A DNA stretch of 64,000 bases from Pseudomonas pisciculturae (GCF_015461805.1 NZ_JACVZE010000004.1:533631-597630); one strand, 5' to 3'; shown: positions 45,323 to 55,791, counted from the stretch's first letter. Program-made: numbers and translations. The notes: generated from the letters alone by a model not told the origin.

Positions 45323-45411
45323 TGTGGGAGGGGGCTTGCCCCCGGTTGCGGTGAGTCAGCTACAAATAAGTTGACTGATACACCGCTATCGGGGGCAAGC
45401 CCCCTCCCACA
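45323..45411. repeat. REP doublet, CCCCCG subtype
   Basis: Arms TGTGGGAGGGGGCTTGCCCC and GGGGCAAGCCCCCTCCCACA; the left arm has CCCCGGTTGCGG in place of CCCCGATAGCGG. Confidence 0.9.
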
Positions 45412-45424
45412 TTTTTGATCCAGC

Positions 45425-46330
45425 CTATTGAGTGAGTAAGGCGTCGACTTCGCCAGTGCCAGGGGATGTCGCCGGGCCCCAACGTGTCACCGCCAAGGCC
45501 GCTGCTGCGTTGGCGCGGCGGGCTGCATCAGTTGGTTTCAGGCCATTGGCCAACCCCGCGATAAACACCCCTGCATGCGCGTCCCCCGCGCCGTTGCTGT
45601 CCACGGCTTTGACCTTGAAGCCCGGCACATGCTCGGCATTCACCCAGCAGCCGTTCGGGCCATCACGCACGATCAATATCGCGCGCTCGGGCAGATGGCT
45701 TTTCAACGCAGTCAATGCGTGCGCCAGCGTGCTCGAACCGGTAAATGCCAACGCCTCCGGGCCGTTGCTGGTCCAGATATCGATACGTGGCAACAGCGCC
45801 ACCATCAGCGACGAACCCGGCGCTTTCACCAACGGGCCTGGGTCGAATACCACGGTGATCTCGCGCGGCAACGCTACGACCCAATCCAGCAGCGCCTGCG
45901 CTTTGCCTTCCAGTAACAGGCTGTAGCCGCTGACATACACGTAGTCGCCCGGCTGCGGCGACACGCGGGCCAGGTCCTCGGCACTCAACTCACCTTCGGC
46001 ACCAAGATGGGAAATGAACGTGCGCTCAGTGGTGGCCTCGGTCAGCGACACACACAAGCCCGTGTCCTTATTGGTGCTGGCTGCCTGGGCCATCTCAACG
46101 CCTTCGGCGTGCATGGCTGCGCGGGCGAGGTCGCCGAAGCGGCCGTTGCCATGGCGACCGAGGTACACCACCGGCAAGCCATTGCGTCGTGCGGCCGCCA
46201 TCACGTTGAAACCCCCGCCAGCTTCGAAACTGGCGGACTGCGCCAACACGTCGCCACCGCTCGCAGGCAAGGTGTCGAGGGCCATGACCAAGTCGACGAT
46301 GACTTGGCCGGTGTGCAGCAATCTAGACAT
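45425..46330 (-). CDS. PfkB-family carbohydrate/nucleoside kinase
   Basis: A 301-residue cytosolic kinase. The substrate-side GGGFNVMAAARRNG, and the catalytic DSNGAGDAHAGVFIAGLANG (anion hole and base Asp about residue 250) are typical. It overlaps the preceding permease gene by eight bases. With the permease, the ADP-ribosylglycohydrolase-like enzyme and the GntR regulator it forms a cluster like E. coli yegTUVW, where YegV is the kinase. Its substrate is likely ribose, a nucleoside or a nucleoside-derived sugar. Confidence 0.9.
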   Translation of the reverse strand: MSRLLHTGQVIVDLVMALDTLPASGGDVLAQSASFEAGGGFNVMAAARRNGLPVVYLGRHGNGRFGDLARAAMHAEGVEMAQAASTNKDTGLCVSLTEATTERTFISHLGAEGELSAEDLARVSPQPGDYVYVSGYSLLLEGKAQALLDWVVALPREITVVFDPGPLVKAPGSSLMVALLPRIDIWTSNGPEALAFTGSSTLAHALTALKSHLPERAILIVRDGPNGCWVNAEHVPGFKVKAVDSNGAGDAHAGVFIAGLANGLKPTDAARRANAAAALAVTRWGPATSPGTGEVDALLTQ

Positions 46331-47789
46331 GATGACTCTCTACCAACGCCGGGCGACGGTCAGACGCGCCGCCCAATACTGCATAAATCCCGCCAGCCAC
46401 CAGGAAGGTGACAATCCAGCCAAGGCCATTGTGGCCCAGCCAAGAGTCGGACAACGGCCCGGCGAACCAGATGTTTTCGGCAGTGGTGCCGATGGTGGTG
46501 AAACTGAAACCCAGCACAATCGCTAGTGCCCAGGCACCGAATGCGCGCCATTCCACACCACCGCGGTACCAATAGGCACTGCTTGGGCTGACGTCGAGCA
46601 AGTCGTTGGGGCTGTAGTGGTGACGGTGGATCAGGTCGACCACAAAGATGCCGACCCATGCCGTGATCGGCACCGCCAGCAGCGAAATGAAGGTGATGAA
46701 CGGGCCGTAGAAGCTATCGGCGATCAGCATGAAGTAGATCGAACCGGCGAAGATCGCCACGATATCGACGATCACCGCATGCACGCGCTTGACCTTAAGG
46801 CCCAGGGTCAAGGTGGTGAGACCCGCCGAGTACACCGACAGGTTGTTCGACAGCAACAGCCCGCCAAACGCGGTAATCAGGTACGGCACCGCCATCCAGG
46901 TCGGCAGCATGTCGCGGATCGCGATGATCGGGTCGGTGGCCGAGGCCAGGTCATTGTTGCCCACCGACAGCAGGCCGCCCAGGGTGATCAACAGCACCAG
47001 CGGAATGCCCGCACCGAATGCGGCCGATGCCACCAGGCGCACAGCCTTGACGCTGCGGTGCTGGTAGCGCGACATGTCGGCACCGGCGTTGGCCCACCCG
47101 ATGCCGGTGCCCGCGGCCATGGTGCCAACACCGATGATCATCGCGCTCAGCGGTGCCGGGGTGGCATTGAACACCGCGCTCCAGTCGATAGTGGCGCAAA
47201 GGAAGCCGCCTACCAGGATATTCAGCGCGCCAAACACGTAGGTGGCCCACTTCTGAATCACCAGCAAGGTGGCATGGCCCAAGCCGGACACCGACAGGGT
47301 CAGCAGCACGAAAATCGCGATAAATATCAGCGTCAGCACCGGCGCACTTTTGGCTTCTACTGCGGTGCCGAACAGAATCGAACACAGCGACAGCAACACA
47401 AAGGCGGCGGTGGTGGTGTTGACCGTCTCCCAACCCAGGCGCGACATCAACGACACCAGCGTCGGCCCGATATTGCCGCGCACCCCGAAGATGGCGCGCG
47501 ACAGCGTGAGGCTCGGTGCACGGCCCCGGCGGCCAGCGATAGAGATGATACCCACCACCGCGAAGGAGCCGGCCGCGCCGAGGATGGCCACGATAATTGC
47601 CTGCCAGATCGCCAGACCACGAAACGCCACCAGCGTCGCGCCCAACGGCAAGCCGAGGATGCTGATATTGGCCGCGAACCACACCCAAAAGAGTTGCAGC
47701 GGGTGGCCGTTGCACTCGCCTTCAGGGACCGGTTCGATGCCGCGTGTTTCCAATTGCCCGGCGTTTTGGCCGGAAGGGGTGCTGCTCAT
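46323..47789 (-). CDS. NCS1-type purine/cytosine (nucleoside) permease
   Basis: A 488-residue symporter with about 12 helices and the CodB-like pattern FWVWFAANISILGLPLGATL, ILGAAGSFAVVGIISIAGRRGRAPSL, GVRGNIGPTLVSLMSRLGWETVN. It shows little likeness to the permease near 4 kb, so the window carries two different NCS1 subfamilies. It is coupled to the PfkB kinase gene by overlap. Confidence 0.88.
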   Translation of the reverse strand: MSSTPSGQNAGQLETRGIEPVPEGECNGHPLQLFWVWFAANISILGLPLGATLVAFRGLAIWQAIIVAILGAAGSFAVVGIISIAGRRGRAPSLTLSRAIFGVRGNIGPTLVSLMSRLGWETVNTTTAAFVLLSLCSILFGTAVEAKSAPVLTLIFIAIFVLLTLSVSGLGHATLLVIQKWATYVFGALNILVGGFLCATIDWSAVFNATPAPLSAMIIGVGTMAAGTGIGWANAGADMSRYQHRSVKAVRLVASAAFGAGIPLVLLITLGGLLSVGNNDLASATDPIIAIRDMLPTWMAVPYLITAFGGLLLSNNLSVYSAGLTTLTLGLKVKRVHAVIVDIVAIFAGSIYFMLIADSFYGPFITFISLLAVPITAWVGIFVVDLIHRHHYSPNDLLDVSPSSAYWYRGGVEWRAFGAWALAIVLGFSFTTIGTTAENIWFAGPLSDSWLGHNGLGWIVTFLVAGGIYAVLGGASDRRPALVESHHV

Positions 47790-47837
47790 GAGGGGTGCTC
47801 CTGATGCCGATATTGTTGTGGTTGTGGCAAATATCTG

Positions 47838-47925
47838 TGTGGGAACTGGCTTGCCTGCGATGACGGCGTGTCAGTCACTGATGCAATCACTGAAAGATTG
47901 CTATCGCAGGCAAGCCAGCTCCCAC
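47838..47925. repeat. REP doublet, GGCTTGCC subtype, inside the nucleoside-type cluster
   Basis: TGTGGGAACTGGCTTGCCTG and CAGGCAAGCCAGCTCCCACA arms are inverted; it separates the ADP-ribosylglycohydrolase from the permease. Confidence 0.88.
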
Positions 47926-47942
47926 ATTTTGATCTGTGGTGT

Positions 47943-48944
47943 TCAGCGCAATTGGAGTAGCCCTTGCACTAGCGGCTGTAGATCCAAACCATTGACGCGC
48001 TTGACCTGCTCGATCATCGCCTCGGGCCAGCACTGCATGCCCAGGCAGGCACCCAGCATCGCACCAAGAATCGCGGCAATCGTGTCGGTGTCGCCCCCCA
48101 GGCTGGCCGCCAGGCACAGCGCTTCGAACGCATTCATGTCGCCCACGGCTACCTGCTGAGCCAGGGCAAACGACACCACCACCGACTCCTGGGACGCCAC
48201 CGACGTGCCGATCAACTCGTACAGCAGGTCGGCGAACAGGGCCTTGTCGCCACTGCCCACGCTCAAGGTGCGCGCCCAACTGATGCGCGTAGAGACGCGT
48301 CCGCCTGCAATCCAGTGGCCATGATTTTCAGCCTGTTGGGCAATCTGGGTGCCGATGTTCAGCGCTTCGCCCAGGTCCACGCCGTTGATCCCGGCCGAGA
48401 CCACTGCCGCCACCGCCGCTGCGCTGGAGATGCCGAGGGTGGTGTTGTGGGTGACTTGGCAAGCCTGGATCACCGCCTGGATAAATTGCGCGGGGTCGTT
48501 GACGTCTGCAGCAATGCCCACGGGCGTAATGCGCATGGCCGCGCCATTGGTGGTGCCGTAGCGCCCGGACTCCTCTGGCGTGTGGCCGGCGAGAATCATG
48601 TCGATGGCGCGTTTGGTGGACGGGCCGAGCAAGTCCTGTGAGCCCTTGGCGCGCATCACGGCTTCCCAATCGATCAGGCGTTGGGCGAGCACGGTGGGTT
48701 CGATCTTGCCCTGGCCTTCGACCAGCAATTGGCCGACCAGAACGGCCTGCTCGGTGTCATCGGTGATGGAACCGGCGGGCATGTTCGGTGCGATGGGTTG
48801 GTCGGCGCCAGCATCTTCCAGGGCGGTGATCGCGCCAAAGCGCTGTTGCACCTGTTCGCGGCTCAAGGACTGGGTGGGCATGCCCAACGCATCGCCCAGA
48901 GCCAGGCCGTAGAAAGCGCCGAGGGCGCGAGTGTGCGGGGTCAT
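47943..48944 (-). CDS. ADP-ribosylglycohydrolase family protein
   Basis: A 333-residue all-helical hydrolase of the DraG/ARH family, with metal-binding SITDDTEQAVL (about residue 58) and SLGGDTDTIAAILGA. These enzymes split N- or O-glycosidic bonds of ADP-ribose; in this cluster a nucleoside-hydrolase-like job on a ribosyl compound is suggested. The start overlaps the GntR stop by four bases. YegU of E. coli is the parallel. Confidence 0.9.
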   Translation of the reverse strand: MTPHTRALGAFYGLALGDALGMPTQSLSREQVQQRFGAITALEDAGADQPIAPNMPAGSITDDTEQAVLVGQLLVEGQGKIEPTVLAQRLIDWEAVMRAKGSQDLLGPSTKRAIDMILAGHTPEESGRYGTTNGAAMRITPVGIAADVNDPAQFIQAVIQACQVTHNTTLGISSAAAVAAVVSAGINGVDLGEALNIGTQIAQQAENHGHWIAGGRVSTRISWARTLSVGSGDKALFADLLYELIGTSVASQESVVVSFALAQQVAVGDMNAFEALCLAASLGGDTDTIAAILGAMLGACLGMQCWPEAMIEQVKRVNGLDLQPLVQGLLQLR

Positions 48945-49654
48945 TTCGAGTGTCCAAATTGAAGATGCAAGCGAAAGTGCAAAGGGTCGAGCAAGCTTTC
49001 GACGTGTTCCATGAAACGCTCGCGACGGTCATAGGTGGTGCGCGACGCCTTGAGGAACACCGTGCCCGCCGGGCGGCCAAGCAGTTCGGCGTCTTCATCG
49101 CTAAGCGGCTCGGCGCCGATCCATTGGTCGCCCTCGGCACCGACATAACCGTAGGCCGCCAGGGTGATGGTCAGGGAGTTGTCGATCAGGCCGACGCTTG
49201 GCAGGCTTTCCAGGCCGCCGGACGCCGGCATCAGCGAGCGTTCCAGCGACACGGCGGCGCCATCGGTGGTGTAGCGCAGGCGGTCGAGGGCGATAAATTG
49301 ATCGGTGCCAAAACGGCTGGACAGGTCCGTACGGGTCACGGCTTCGAGGCGCAGGATGTCGGTGTTGACCCGTGCCCCGGTGTCGGCCAGGGCTTGCGCC
49401 CAACCGCTGCGCTGGTCGAGCACCATGCCGTCAAACGTGACGATGGAGCCCACGCCGCTCTGGGTGGCGATGTAGTTGCGGCGTTTGAGCTCGGCAAGGG
49501 CTTCACGCAAGGTGCCACGGCTGACAGCAAATTCTTCGGCCAGTTGATGCTCGCCGGGCAACAGAAAGCCATCGACCATGACCCCACCTTCAATACGGCG
49601 GATAAGCTCATCGACGACGCGTTTTTTCTTATCAAATCGAACATGTCTAATCAT
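48941..49654 (-). CDS. GntR/HutC-family transcriptional regulator
   Basis: A 237-residue regulator. An N-terminal winged helix (VVDELIRRIEGG…LPGEHQLAEEFAVSRGTLREALAELKRRNYIATQSGVG) is followed by a UTRA-type effector domain (ILRLEAVTRTDL, RLRYTTDGAAVSLERSLMP). It is the first gene of the cluster, so it probably represses its own operon. A TTG two codons upstream is a possible alternative start. Confidence 0.9.
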   Translation of the reverse strand: MIRHVRFDKKKRVVDELIRRIEGGVMVDGFLLPGEHQLAEEFAVSRGTLREALAELKRRNYIATQSGVGSIVTFDGMVLDQRSGWAQALADTGARVNTDILRLEAVTRTDLSSRFGTDQFIALDRLRYTTDGAAVSLERSLMPASGGLESLPSVGLIDNSLTITLAAYGYVGAEGDQWIGAEPLSDEDAELLGRPAGTVFLKASRTTYDRRERFMEHVESLLDPLHFRLHLQFGHSK

Positions 49655-49658
49655 GTAC
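49639..49658. promoter_or_regulatory. Candidate GntR operator over the regulator start codon
   Basis: GAACATG and CATGTAC (one mismatch) are inverted around TCTAAT. It covers the start codon of the gntR gene, a position that would block its translation start or transcription. Confidence 0.4.
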
Positions 49659-49724
49659 AAATTGATAACCGAAAGCGCCCGTGTGCAGCAAGCGAATTAT
49701 TTCAGGGAGATGAAAAAACCAGCC

Positions 49725-50285
49725 TCAGGGCTCCAGGCCAATGCGGAAAAATTCCCCACCGCTCCAGACGCCGAGCCAGTTCTGACCGTTGATCGGACGG
49801 CTCACCGCCAGCTCCACCAGTTGGTAGAACACGTTGCGATGCACCAGGGCTTCAAGGTTGGTGCGCACCCGCAGATAGGGCGACGGTTCTTGGGTAACGG
49901 GGTCGATCACCACCCGCAGCGGGTGTTCAATGTCGGCTTCGATGACGTCATCGACGTTGGTGGTAAAGCGCAACAACTGGTACTCGCCCTCGCCCTCCAC
50001 TTCCAACGTGATGGCGACAAACGGCGCATCTTCGACGCTGATGCCGACTTTTTCTACGGGAGTGATCAGAAAATAATCATCGCCATCGCGGCGAATGATG
50101 TTGGAGAACAACTTGACCATCGGCTTACGCCCGATCGGCGTGCCCTGGTAGAACCAGGTGCCGTCGCGGGCGATGCGCATGTCGATGTCGCCGCAAAAAT
50201 CGGGGTTCCACAGGTGCACCGGCGCCGGTCCCTTGCCCTTGGGCAGTTGGGCCAACAGATCAACGGCCTTGGCGGAATCGGTCAT
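49725..50285 (-). CDS. DUF1285 family protein
   Basis: A 186-residue cytosolic protein with [28 protein letters not shown], typical of DUF1285. The family is conserved in proteobacteria with no known role. It is followed, in the opposite reading order, by the DUF4823 gene upstream by 30 bases and may share a transcript. Confidence 0.88.
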   Translation of the reverse strand: MTDSAKAVDLLAQLPKGKGPAPVHLWNPDFCGDIDMRIARDGTWFYQGTPIGRKPMVKLFSNIIRRDGDDYFLITPVEKVGISVEDAPFVAITLEVEGEGEYQLLRFTTNVDDVIEADIEHPLRVVIDPVTQEPSPYLRVRTNLEALVHRNVFYQLVELAVSRPINGQNWLGVWSGGEFFRIGLEP

Positions 50286-50315
50286 GGGGCTCTCCTCTGG
50301 GTTACTGATTCTGGG

Positions 50316-50921
50316 TTACTGATCACTCATGCCCAGCAGGCTCCGTGCGTATTGCGCGAGGGGGCGGGCGATCAAGTCTTGTGGCCGGTTGTCGTGGAAC
50401 GTCAGTAAACCGCCACGATTGCGAATGCGCACAGTATCAATCAAATACTGGGTGCTGGTCTCGATCAGCATGACCTGGATCACGCCCGTGTCCAAGCCAA
50501 CCCGGTCGAGGGCCTCTTGATCAGCCCACTCATCGGCGTTGCCGATGCGGTCATCGGCTGCCGCAAAACGGCAATACAGCAAGTAATGCGCACCCGCGCC
50601 GCGTGCCTCGGCCATGGCCTGCTCCAGGCCTTCAGCCTGACGGGCACGGCGCACCATGGGGAAGTATTCGACAAAACCGTTGAAGGCTTCTTCAGCCACC
50701 ACGTTCGGGCGCGGATAGGCGCTGCCCGGCGGCACGAAGGCGCCTTGGGCAATGAAGATAAAGGAGTCCGGCTGCACGCGGACCGAGTTGGTACGGCGGG
50801 TGTCGCTGTGGTCCAGCAGCCCGGCGTCACTCATCTGATAACGGGTGCCTTCGGCCATATCGCTGACGGTCATGCAACCTGTCAGCGTCAATGACGCCAG
50901 CAACAAAACCAGACTACGCAT
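50316..50921 (-). CDS. DUF4823 lipoprotein
   Basis: A 201-residue lipoprotein: signal peptide ending LTLTGC (Cys 16). The mature part contains RRTNSVRVQPDSFIFIAQGAFVPPG. The family has no known function. The start is set at the MRSLVLLLASLTL signal peptide. Confidence 0.87.
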   Translation of the reverse strand: MRSLVLLLASLTLTGCMTVSDMAEGTRYQMSDAGLLDHSDTRRTNSVRVQPDSFIFIAQGAFVPPGSAYPRPNVVAEEAFNGFVEYFPMVRRARQAEGLEQAMAEARGAGAHYLLYCRFAAADDRIGNADEWADQEALDRVGLDTGVIQVMLIETSTQYLIDTVRIRNRGGLLTFHDNRPQDLIARPLAQYARSLLGMSDQ

Positions 50922-51008
50922 CCTAATCCTCCAAAAGCCGGTGACGGAAAACCGGCGAATGGGCGTGAGATGCAGAATCCGCGCCATTCAGAAGCAACAC
51001 AGATCAAA

Positions 51009-51096
51009 TGTGGGAGGGGGCTTGCCCCCGATGGCGGTGGGTCAGCTAGAGATTAGTTGGCTGATACACCGCTATCGGGGGCGAGCCCCCTCCCAC
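51009..51096. repeat. REP doublet, CCCCCGAT subtype
   Basis: Arms TGTGGGAGGGGGCTTGCCCC and GGGGCGAGCCCCCTCCCAC around a 45-base spacer; the right arm has GAG for AAG. Confidence 0.88.
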
Positions 51097-51125
51097 GTTG
51101 GTTCTATGTGATCTTGAGGATTGGG

Positions 51126-52094
51126 TCAGCCGCCAATGATCTTCATGATGGTCGCGCCGCCGGAGAATGCCACTTCCTGCTTGTCACCCAAGGCCTTCAC
51201 CAACAAGCCTTGCAGCGCCGGCAACGCCTGGTGGCGCGGCAGGTCCAGCAAGTCGCCGACATAATGACGATTGCTCGACGACAAACAACCATGCAACCAA
51301 CCGGTCGAGGACAGCCGCAGCCGCGAACACGTCCGGCAGAACGGCACGCTTTCGTTGGCGATCACCCCGAAGTAGCCCTTGCCCGGCACTTCATAGCGCA
51401 CCGCCGTGGCGTCCACCGGCGCATTGGCTTGCAGGTACTCGTGATGTTCGCCGATCAGGCTGAGCAGTTGCTGCAGGCTGACAAATTGCTGCAAAAACGC
51501 GTTGGAGTCCTTGGCCAGGTGGCCCATGCGCATCAGCTCGATAAAACGCAGCTCGTAGCCACGCTCCAGGCAGTAATCGAGCAGCGGCATCACCTGGTCC
51601 AGGTTCTGGCCGCGCAAGGGCACCATATTGACTTTGATCTTGATGCCAGCGGCGCGGGCCTGGTCCATGCCATCGAGCACGGTGGCCAGGTCGCCGCCAC
51701 GGGCGATGCTGCGAAAGGCGTCGGCATCCAGGGTATCGAGGGAAACGTTGATGCGCTTGATGCCAGCGTCCACCAACAGCGGCAATTTGCGTGCGAGCAG
51801 TTGGCCGTTCGTGGTCAGGCTGATATCGCTCAGGCCCATCTTACCCACTGCGCCCATGAAAGCTTCGAGCTTGGGGCTGACCAACGGCTCACCGCCGGTG
51901 ATGCGCAGGCGGTCGATGCCGGCCGCCTCGATCAGATACGCCACACCACGGGCCATGGCCTCGGCCGAGAGTTCGTCCTGGGCAGCCACCAGCCGCTTGC
52001 CATTGGGCACGCAGTAGGTACACGCATAATTGCAGGCTGAGGTCAGGCTGATCCGCAAATTGCGAAAACGCCTGCCTTGACGATCAACGATCAT
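51126..52094 (-). CDS. moaA: GTP 3',8-cyclase (molybdenum cofactor synthesis)
   Basis: A radical-SAM enzyme of 322 residues that turns GTP into 3',8-cyclo-dihydro-GTP, the first step of molybdenum cofactor synthesis. It has the SAM-binding CNYACTYC (first 4Fe-4S cluster), the C-terminal second cluster FCRTCSRLRLSSTGWLHGC, and the conserved C-terminal GG tail needed for activity. It stands alone, without moaB, moaC or moaE nearby. Confidence 0.93.
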   Translation of the reverse strand: MIVDRQGRRFRNLRISLTSACNYACTYCVPNGKRLVAAQDELSAEAMARGVAYLIEAAGIDRLRITGGEPLVSPKLEAFMGAVGKMGLSDISLTTNGQLLARKLPLLVDAGIKRINVSLDTLDADAFRSIARGGDLATVLDGMDQARAAGIKIKVNMVPLRGQNLDQVMPLLDYCLERGYELRFIELMRMGHLAKDSNAFLQQFVSLQQLLSLIGEHHEYLQANAPVDATAVRYEVPGKGYFGVIANESVPFCRTCSRLRLSSTGWLHGCLSSSNRHYVGDLLDLPRHQALPALQGLLVKALGDKQEVAFSGGATIMKIIGG

Positions 52095-52209
52095 GGATCA
52101 CTCCGGCAGAGGATAGTTCGGGCGCGCTAAAAGCTGACTGATAAATCAACTTTTAGCAAGGGTCCTTGCCTGAGTATATTCCTGGGGTACTGTGCGTGGC
52201 AGCAAATCC

Positions 52210-52863
52210 TTAGGTTGCGGGGATTTCGGCCGGTGGTGGCTCGCTGCTGTGCTTGCGTTTGTTGCCCATGCGCACGCCGATGTCCATCAGGAACTGGAAG
52301 AAACCTTCCTGATCTTCCAGCACATTGCTCCAGAACGGCGAGTGGTACAGCGCTACGGCGCCATGCACCAAGGCCCAGGCGGCGCAATAGTGGAAATATG
52401 GCGGCACGTCTTCGAGCTTGCCTTCGCTGATACGGCCCTTGATCAGCAGGGTCAGGCGTTCAAAGTTCGAGGCGCGGATCTTGTGCAGTTCCTCGACCAT
52501 TTCCGGCACCTGATGGCCCTTGACCACCTTCTCTTCCAGGCGATCGAACAGACGGTAACGCTGCGGGTCACGCATGCGGAACTCAAAGTAGGCGCGGGAC
52601 AGGGCTTCCTTGTCCTTGTCGACATCGGCCGAATGCAGCAGCTCGTTCAAATCACGCTCGTAATCGAGCATAAGGCGCAGGTAAATTTCAGCCTTGGACT
52701 TGAAGTGCTTGTAGATCGTGCCTTTACCGATACCCACGGCATCCGCGATCATCTCGACGGTGACGCTGTCTTCACCTTGTTCGAGAAACAACTTGAGCGC
52801 GGTGTCGAGAATTTCCTGCTCACGGCGGCGAAACTCACGGACCTTACGGGGTTCTTTGTGCAT
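52210..52863 (-). CDS. TetR-family transcriptional regulator
   Basis: A 217-residue regulator. The N-terminal helix-turn-helix has ILDTALKLFLEQGEDSVTVEMIADAVGIGKGTIYKHFKSK (about residues 18-60). The C-terminal ligand domain is typical but not identifiable. It precedes the RgsA-like sRNA region, as PA2957 does in P. aeruginosa. Confidence 0.92.
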   Translation of the reverse strand: MHKEPRKVREFRRREQEILDTALKLFLEQGEDSVTVEMIADAVGIGKGTIYKHFKSKAEIYLRLMLDYERDLNELLHSADVDKDKEALSRAYFEFRMRDPQRYRLFDRLEEKVVKGHQVPEMVEELHKIRASNFERLTLLIKGRISEGKLEDVPPYFHYCAAWALVHGAVALYHSPFWSNVLEDQEGFFQFLMDIGVRMGNKRKHSSEPPPAEIPAT

Positions 52864-53171
52864 GAGGAAAAGGTCTGCAGAGATGAATAGAGGGAGGGTT
52901 GCGCAGGGCCACGGATACGAGGCGATACGATTTACCCAGTGCGAGGGATTATCCCGACTGAATGGTCGATGAGCAACGTCTATGTGAACCCGCCATGCAC
53001 TTTACTTTCAGCGCGCCAACGTTTTCATCCATATCAGTCAGAAATAATACGCAACAACTAAGCCCGTGCACCGGCTTGATGAGAACTCAAGCGAAGCGCG
53101 CGTATTCCAAATCTGTTTAAAAAACGACCAGTCGCGACTGGACTGAATCAGATACTGATCAATACTTGAAC
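52864..53171. other. Intergenic region between tetR and the RgsA-like sRNA
   Basis: No gene is supported. It holds the tetR start region and the promoter of the sRNA, with a CCAGTCGCGACTGG palindrome. Confidence 0.55.
53128..53166 (+). promoter_or_regulatory. Promoter of the RgsA-like sRNA with palindrome
   Basis: A perfect 14-bp palindrome CCAGTCGCGACTGG (53128-53141) lies upstream of CAATACT (53160-53166), which resembles the CTATACT -10 of RpoS promoters. RgsA is known to be RpoS dependent. The palindrome may bind an extra regulator. Confidence 0.5.
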
Positions 53172-53290
53172 TGTCGGCGTGACATCTCCCCCAAGTGACG
53201 CGCCGACCTGGGTACCAACGGACCGTGTACCCTTGTTTTACTCCTAATGGTCTTAGCCCGGATTCACCCCCCAGAACCCGGGTTTTTTTT
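53172..53290 (+). ncRNA. rgsA: RgsA (P16)-like regulatory small RNA
   Basis: About 119 bases. The transcript begins near GAACTGTCGGCG, includes a GTCGGCG/CGCCGAC stem, a GGGTACC/GTACCC element and ends in a long hairpin (CCCGGATTC/GAACCCGGG, one mismatch) followed by eight T. Size, promoter type and position between a TetR gene and tatD match RgsA of Pseudomonas, an RpoS-dependent, Hfq-binding RNA linked to oxidative stress. Confidence 0.75.
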
Positions 53291-53308
53291 GCCTGCGATT
53301 TGGCAACG

Positions 53309-54094
53309 TTAAATAGCGACGTGGGCCAGCGGGAACAGGCGTTTGAAGTTCTCGGTCGTCTGTTCGGCAAAACGCTCAACAGACTCACCCCGCAGCATCG
53401 CCAGGTAATCCGCTACATCGCGCACGTACTCCGGCAGGTTCGGCTTGCCGCGATGGGGAATGGGCGCCAGGTAGGGCGAGTCGGTTTCTACCAGCAAGCG
53501 GTCGGCTGGCACTTGGCGCGCCACATCGCGCAGGGCGTCGGCATTGCGGAACGTGACGATACCCGAGAGGGAGATGTAGAACCCCAGGTCGAGGGCCGCC
53601 TTGGCCATGTCCCAGTCCTCGGTGAAGCAATGCAGCACGCCAGCCTGAGGCAGCGCCGCTTCGCGCAGCAAGGTCAGGGTGTCGGCCCGCGCGCCACGGG
53701 TGTGAACGATCACGGGCTTGCCGGTCTGCTGGGCGGCTTGCAGGTGCAGGCGAAAGGAGGCCTGCTGCAACTCGGCGGCTTCGGGTTCGTAGTGGTAATC
53801 CAGGCCGGTTTCGCCAATGGCCACTACGCGCGGGTGGTTAAGTTCGCCCAGCAGCCAGTCGAGGGCCGGGGCTTCGCCGGGCTTGAGGTCGAGCGGGTGG
53901 ATGCCCACCGAGCAATCCACATCGGCATAACGCTCGGCCAGGGCTTTGACGTCGGCAGCATTTTCGGCGCTGACGCCGATGCACAGGAAGTGCCCTACCC
54001 CACGCTGGCGAGCAGCGTCGAGGGCAGCATCAAGCGAGCCGCCGTGCTGGGCAAGGTCGAGGCGATCAAGGTGGCAGTGGGAATCTACGAGCAT
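53309..54094 (-). CDS. tatD: TatD-family metal-dependent hydrolase (DNase)
   Basis: A 261-residue TIM-barrel hydrolase. The metal ligands are DSHCHLD (start), GETGLDYHY (Glu), VIVHTRGA (His), LHCFTED (His) and the C-terminal ETDSPYLAP. TatD-like proteins have 3'-5' exonuclease activity. It is the last gene of the holB-side cluster, with a 63-base gap after the holB stop. Confidence 0.9.
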   Translation of the reverse strand: MLVDSHCHLDRLDLAQHGGSLDAALDAARQRGVGHFLCIGVSAENAADVKALAERYADVDCSVGIHPLDLKPGEAPALDWLLGELNHPRVVAIGETGLDYHYEPEAAELQQASFRLHLQAAQQTGKPVIVHTRGARADTLTLLREAALPQAGVLHCFTEDWDMAKAALDLGFYISLSGIVTFRNADALRDVARQVPADRLLVETDSPYLAPIPHRGKPNLPEYVRDVADYLAMLRGESVERFAEQTTENFKRLFPLAHVAI

Positions 54095-54127
54095 AGGAAG
54101 TTACAACTTTAATCACGGAAGGGGTCT

Positions 54128-54150
54128 GGCCGACGATACACCCGTCGGCC
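54128..54150. other. Hairpin in the holB-tatD gap
   Basis: GGCCGACG and CGTCGGCC pair perfectly around a 7-base loop. There is no T run, so it is not a normal terminator. It lies where pilZ sits in P. aeruginosa. Confidence 0.7.
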
Positions 54151-54157
54151 ACGGAAA

Positions 54158-55781
<1,624 letters not shown>

Positions 55782-55791
55782 TTAGTCAGAG

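Noticed and set aside
46617..47804. 395-codon open frame opposite the NCS1 permease
   Set aside because: Rich in His, Arg and Gln, typical of the reverse complement of a membrane protein gene.
49725..49960. Possible CRISPR-like spacing in this region
   Set aside because: No repeated unit of constant length; nothing resembling an array anywhere in the window.
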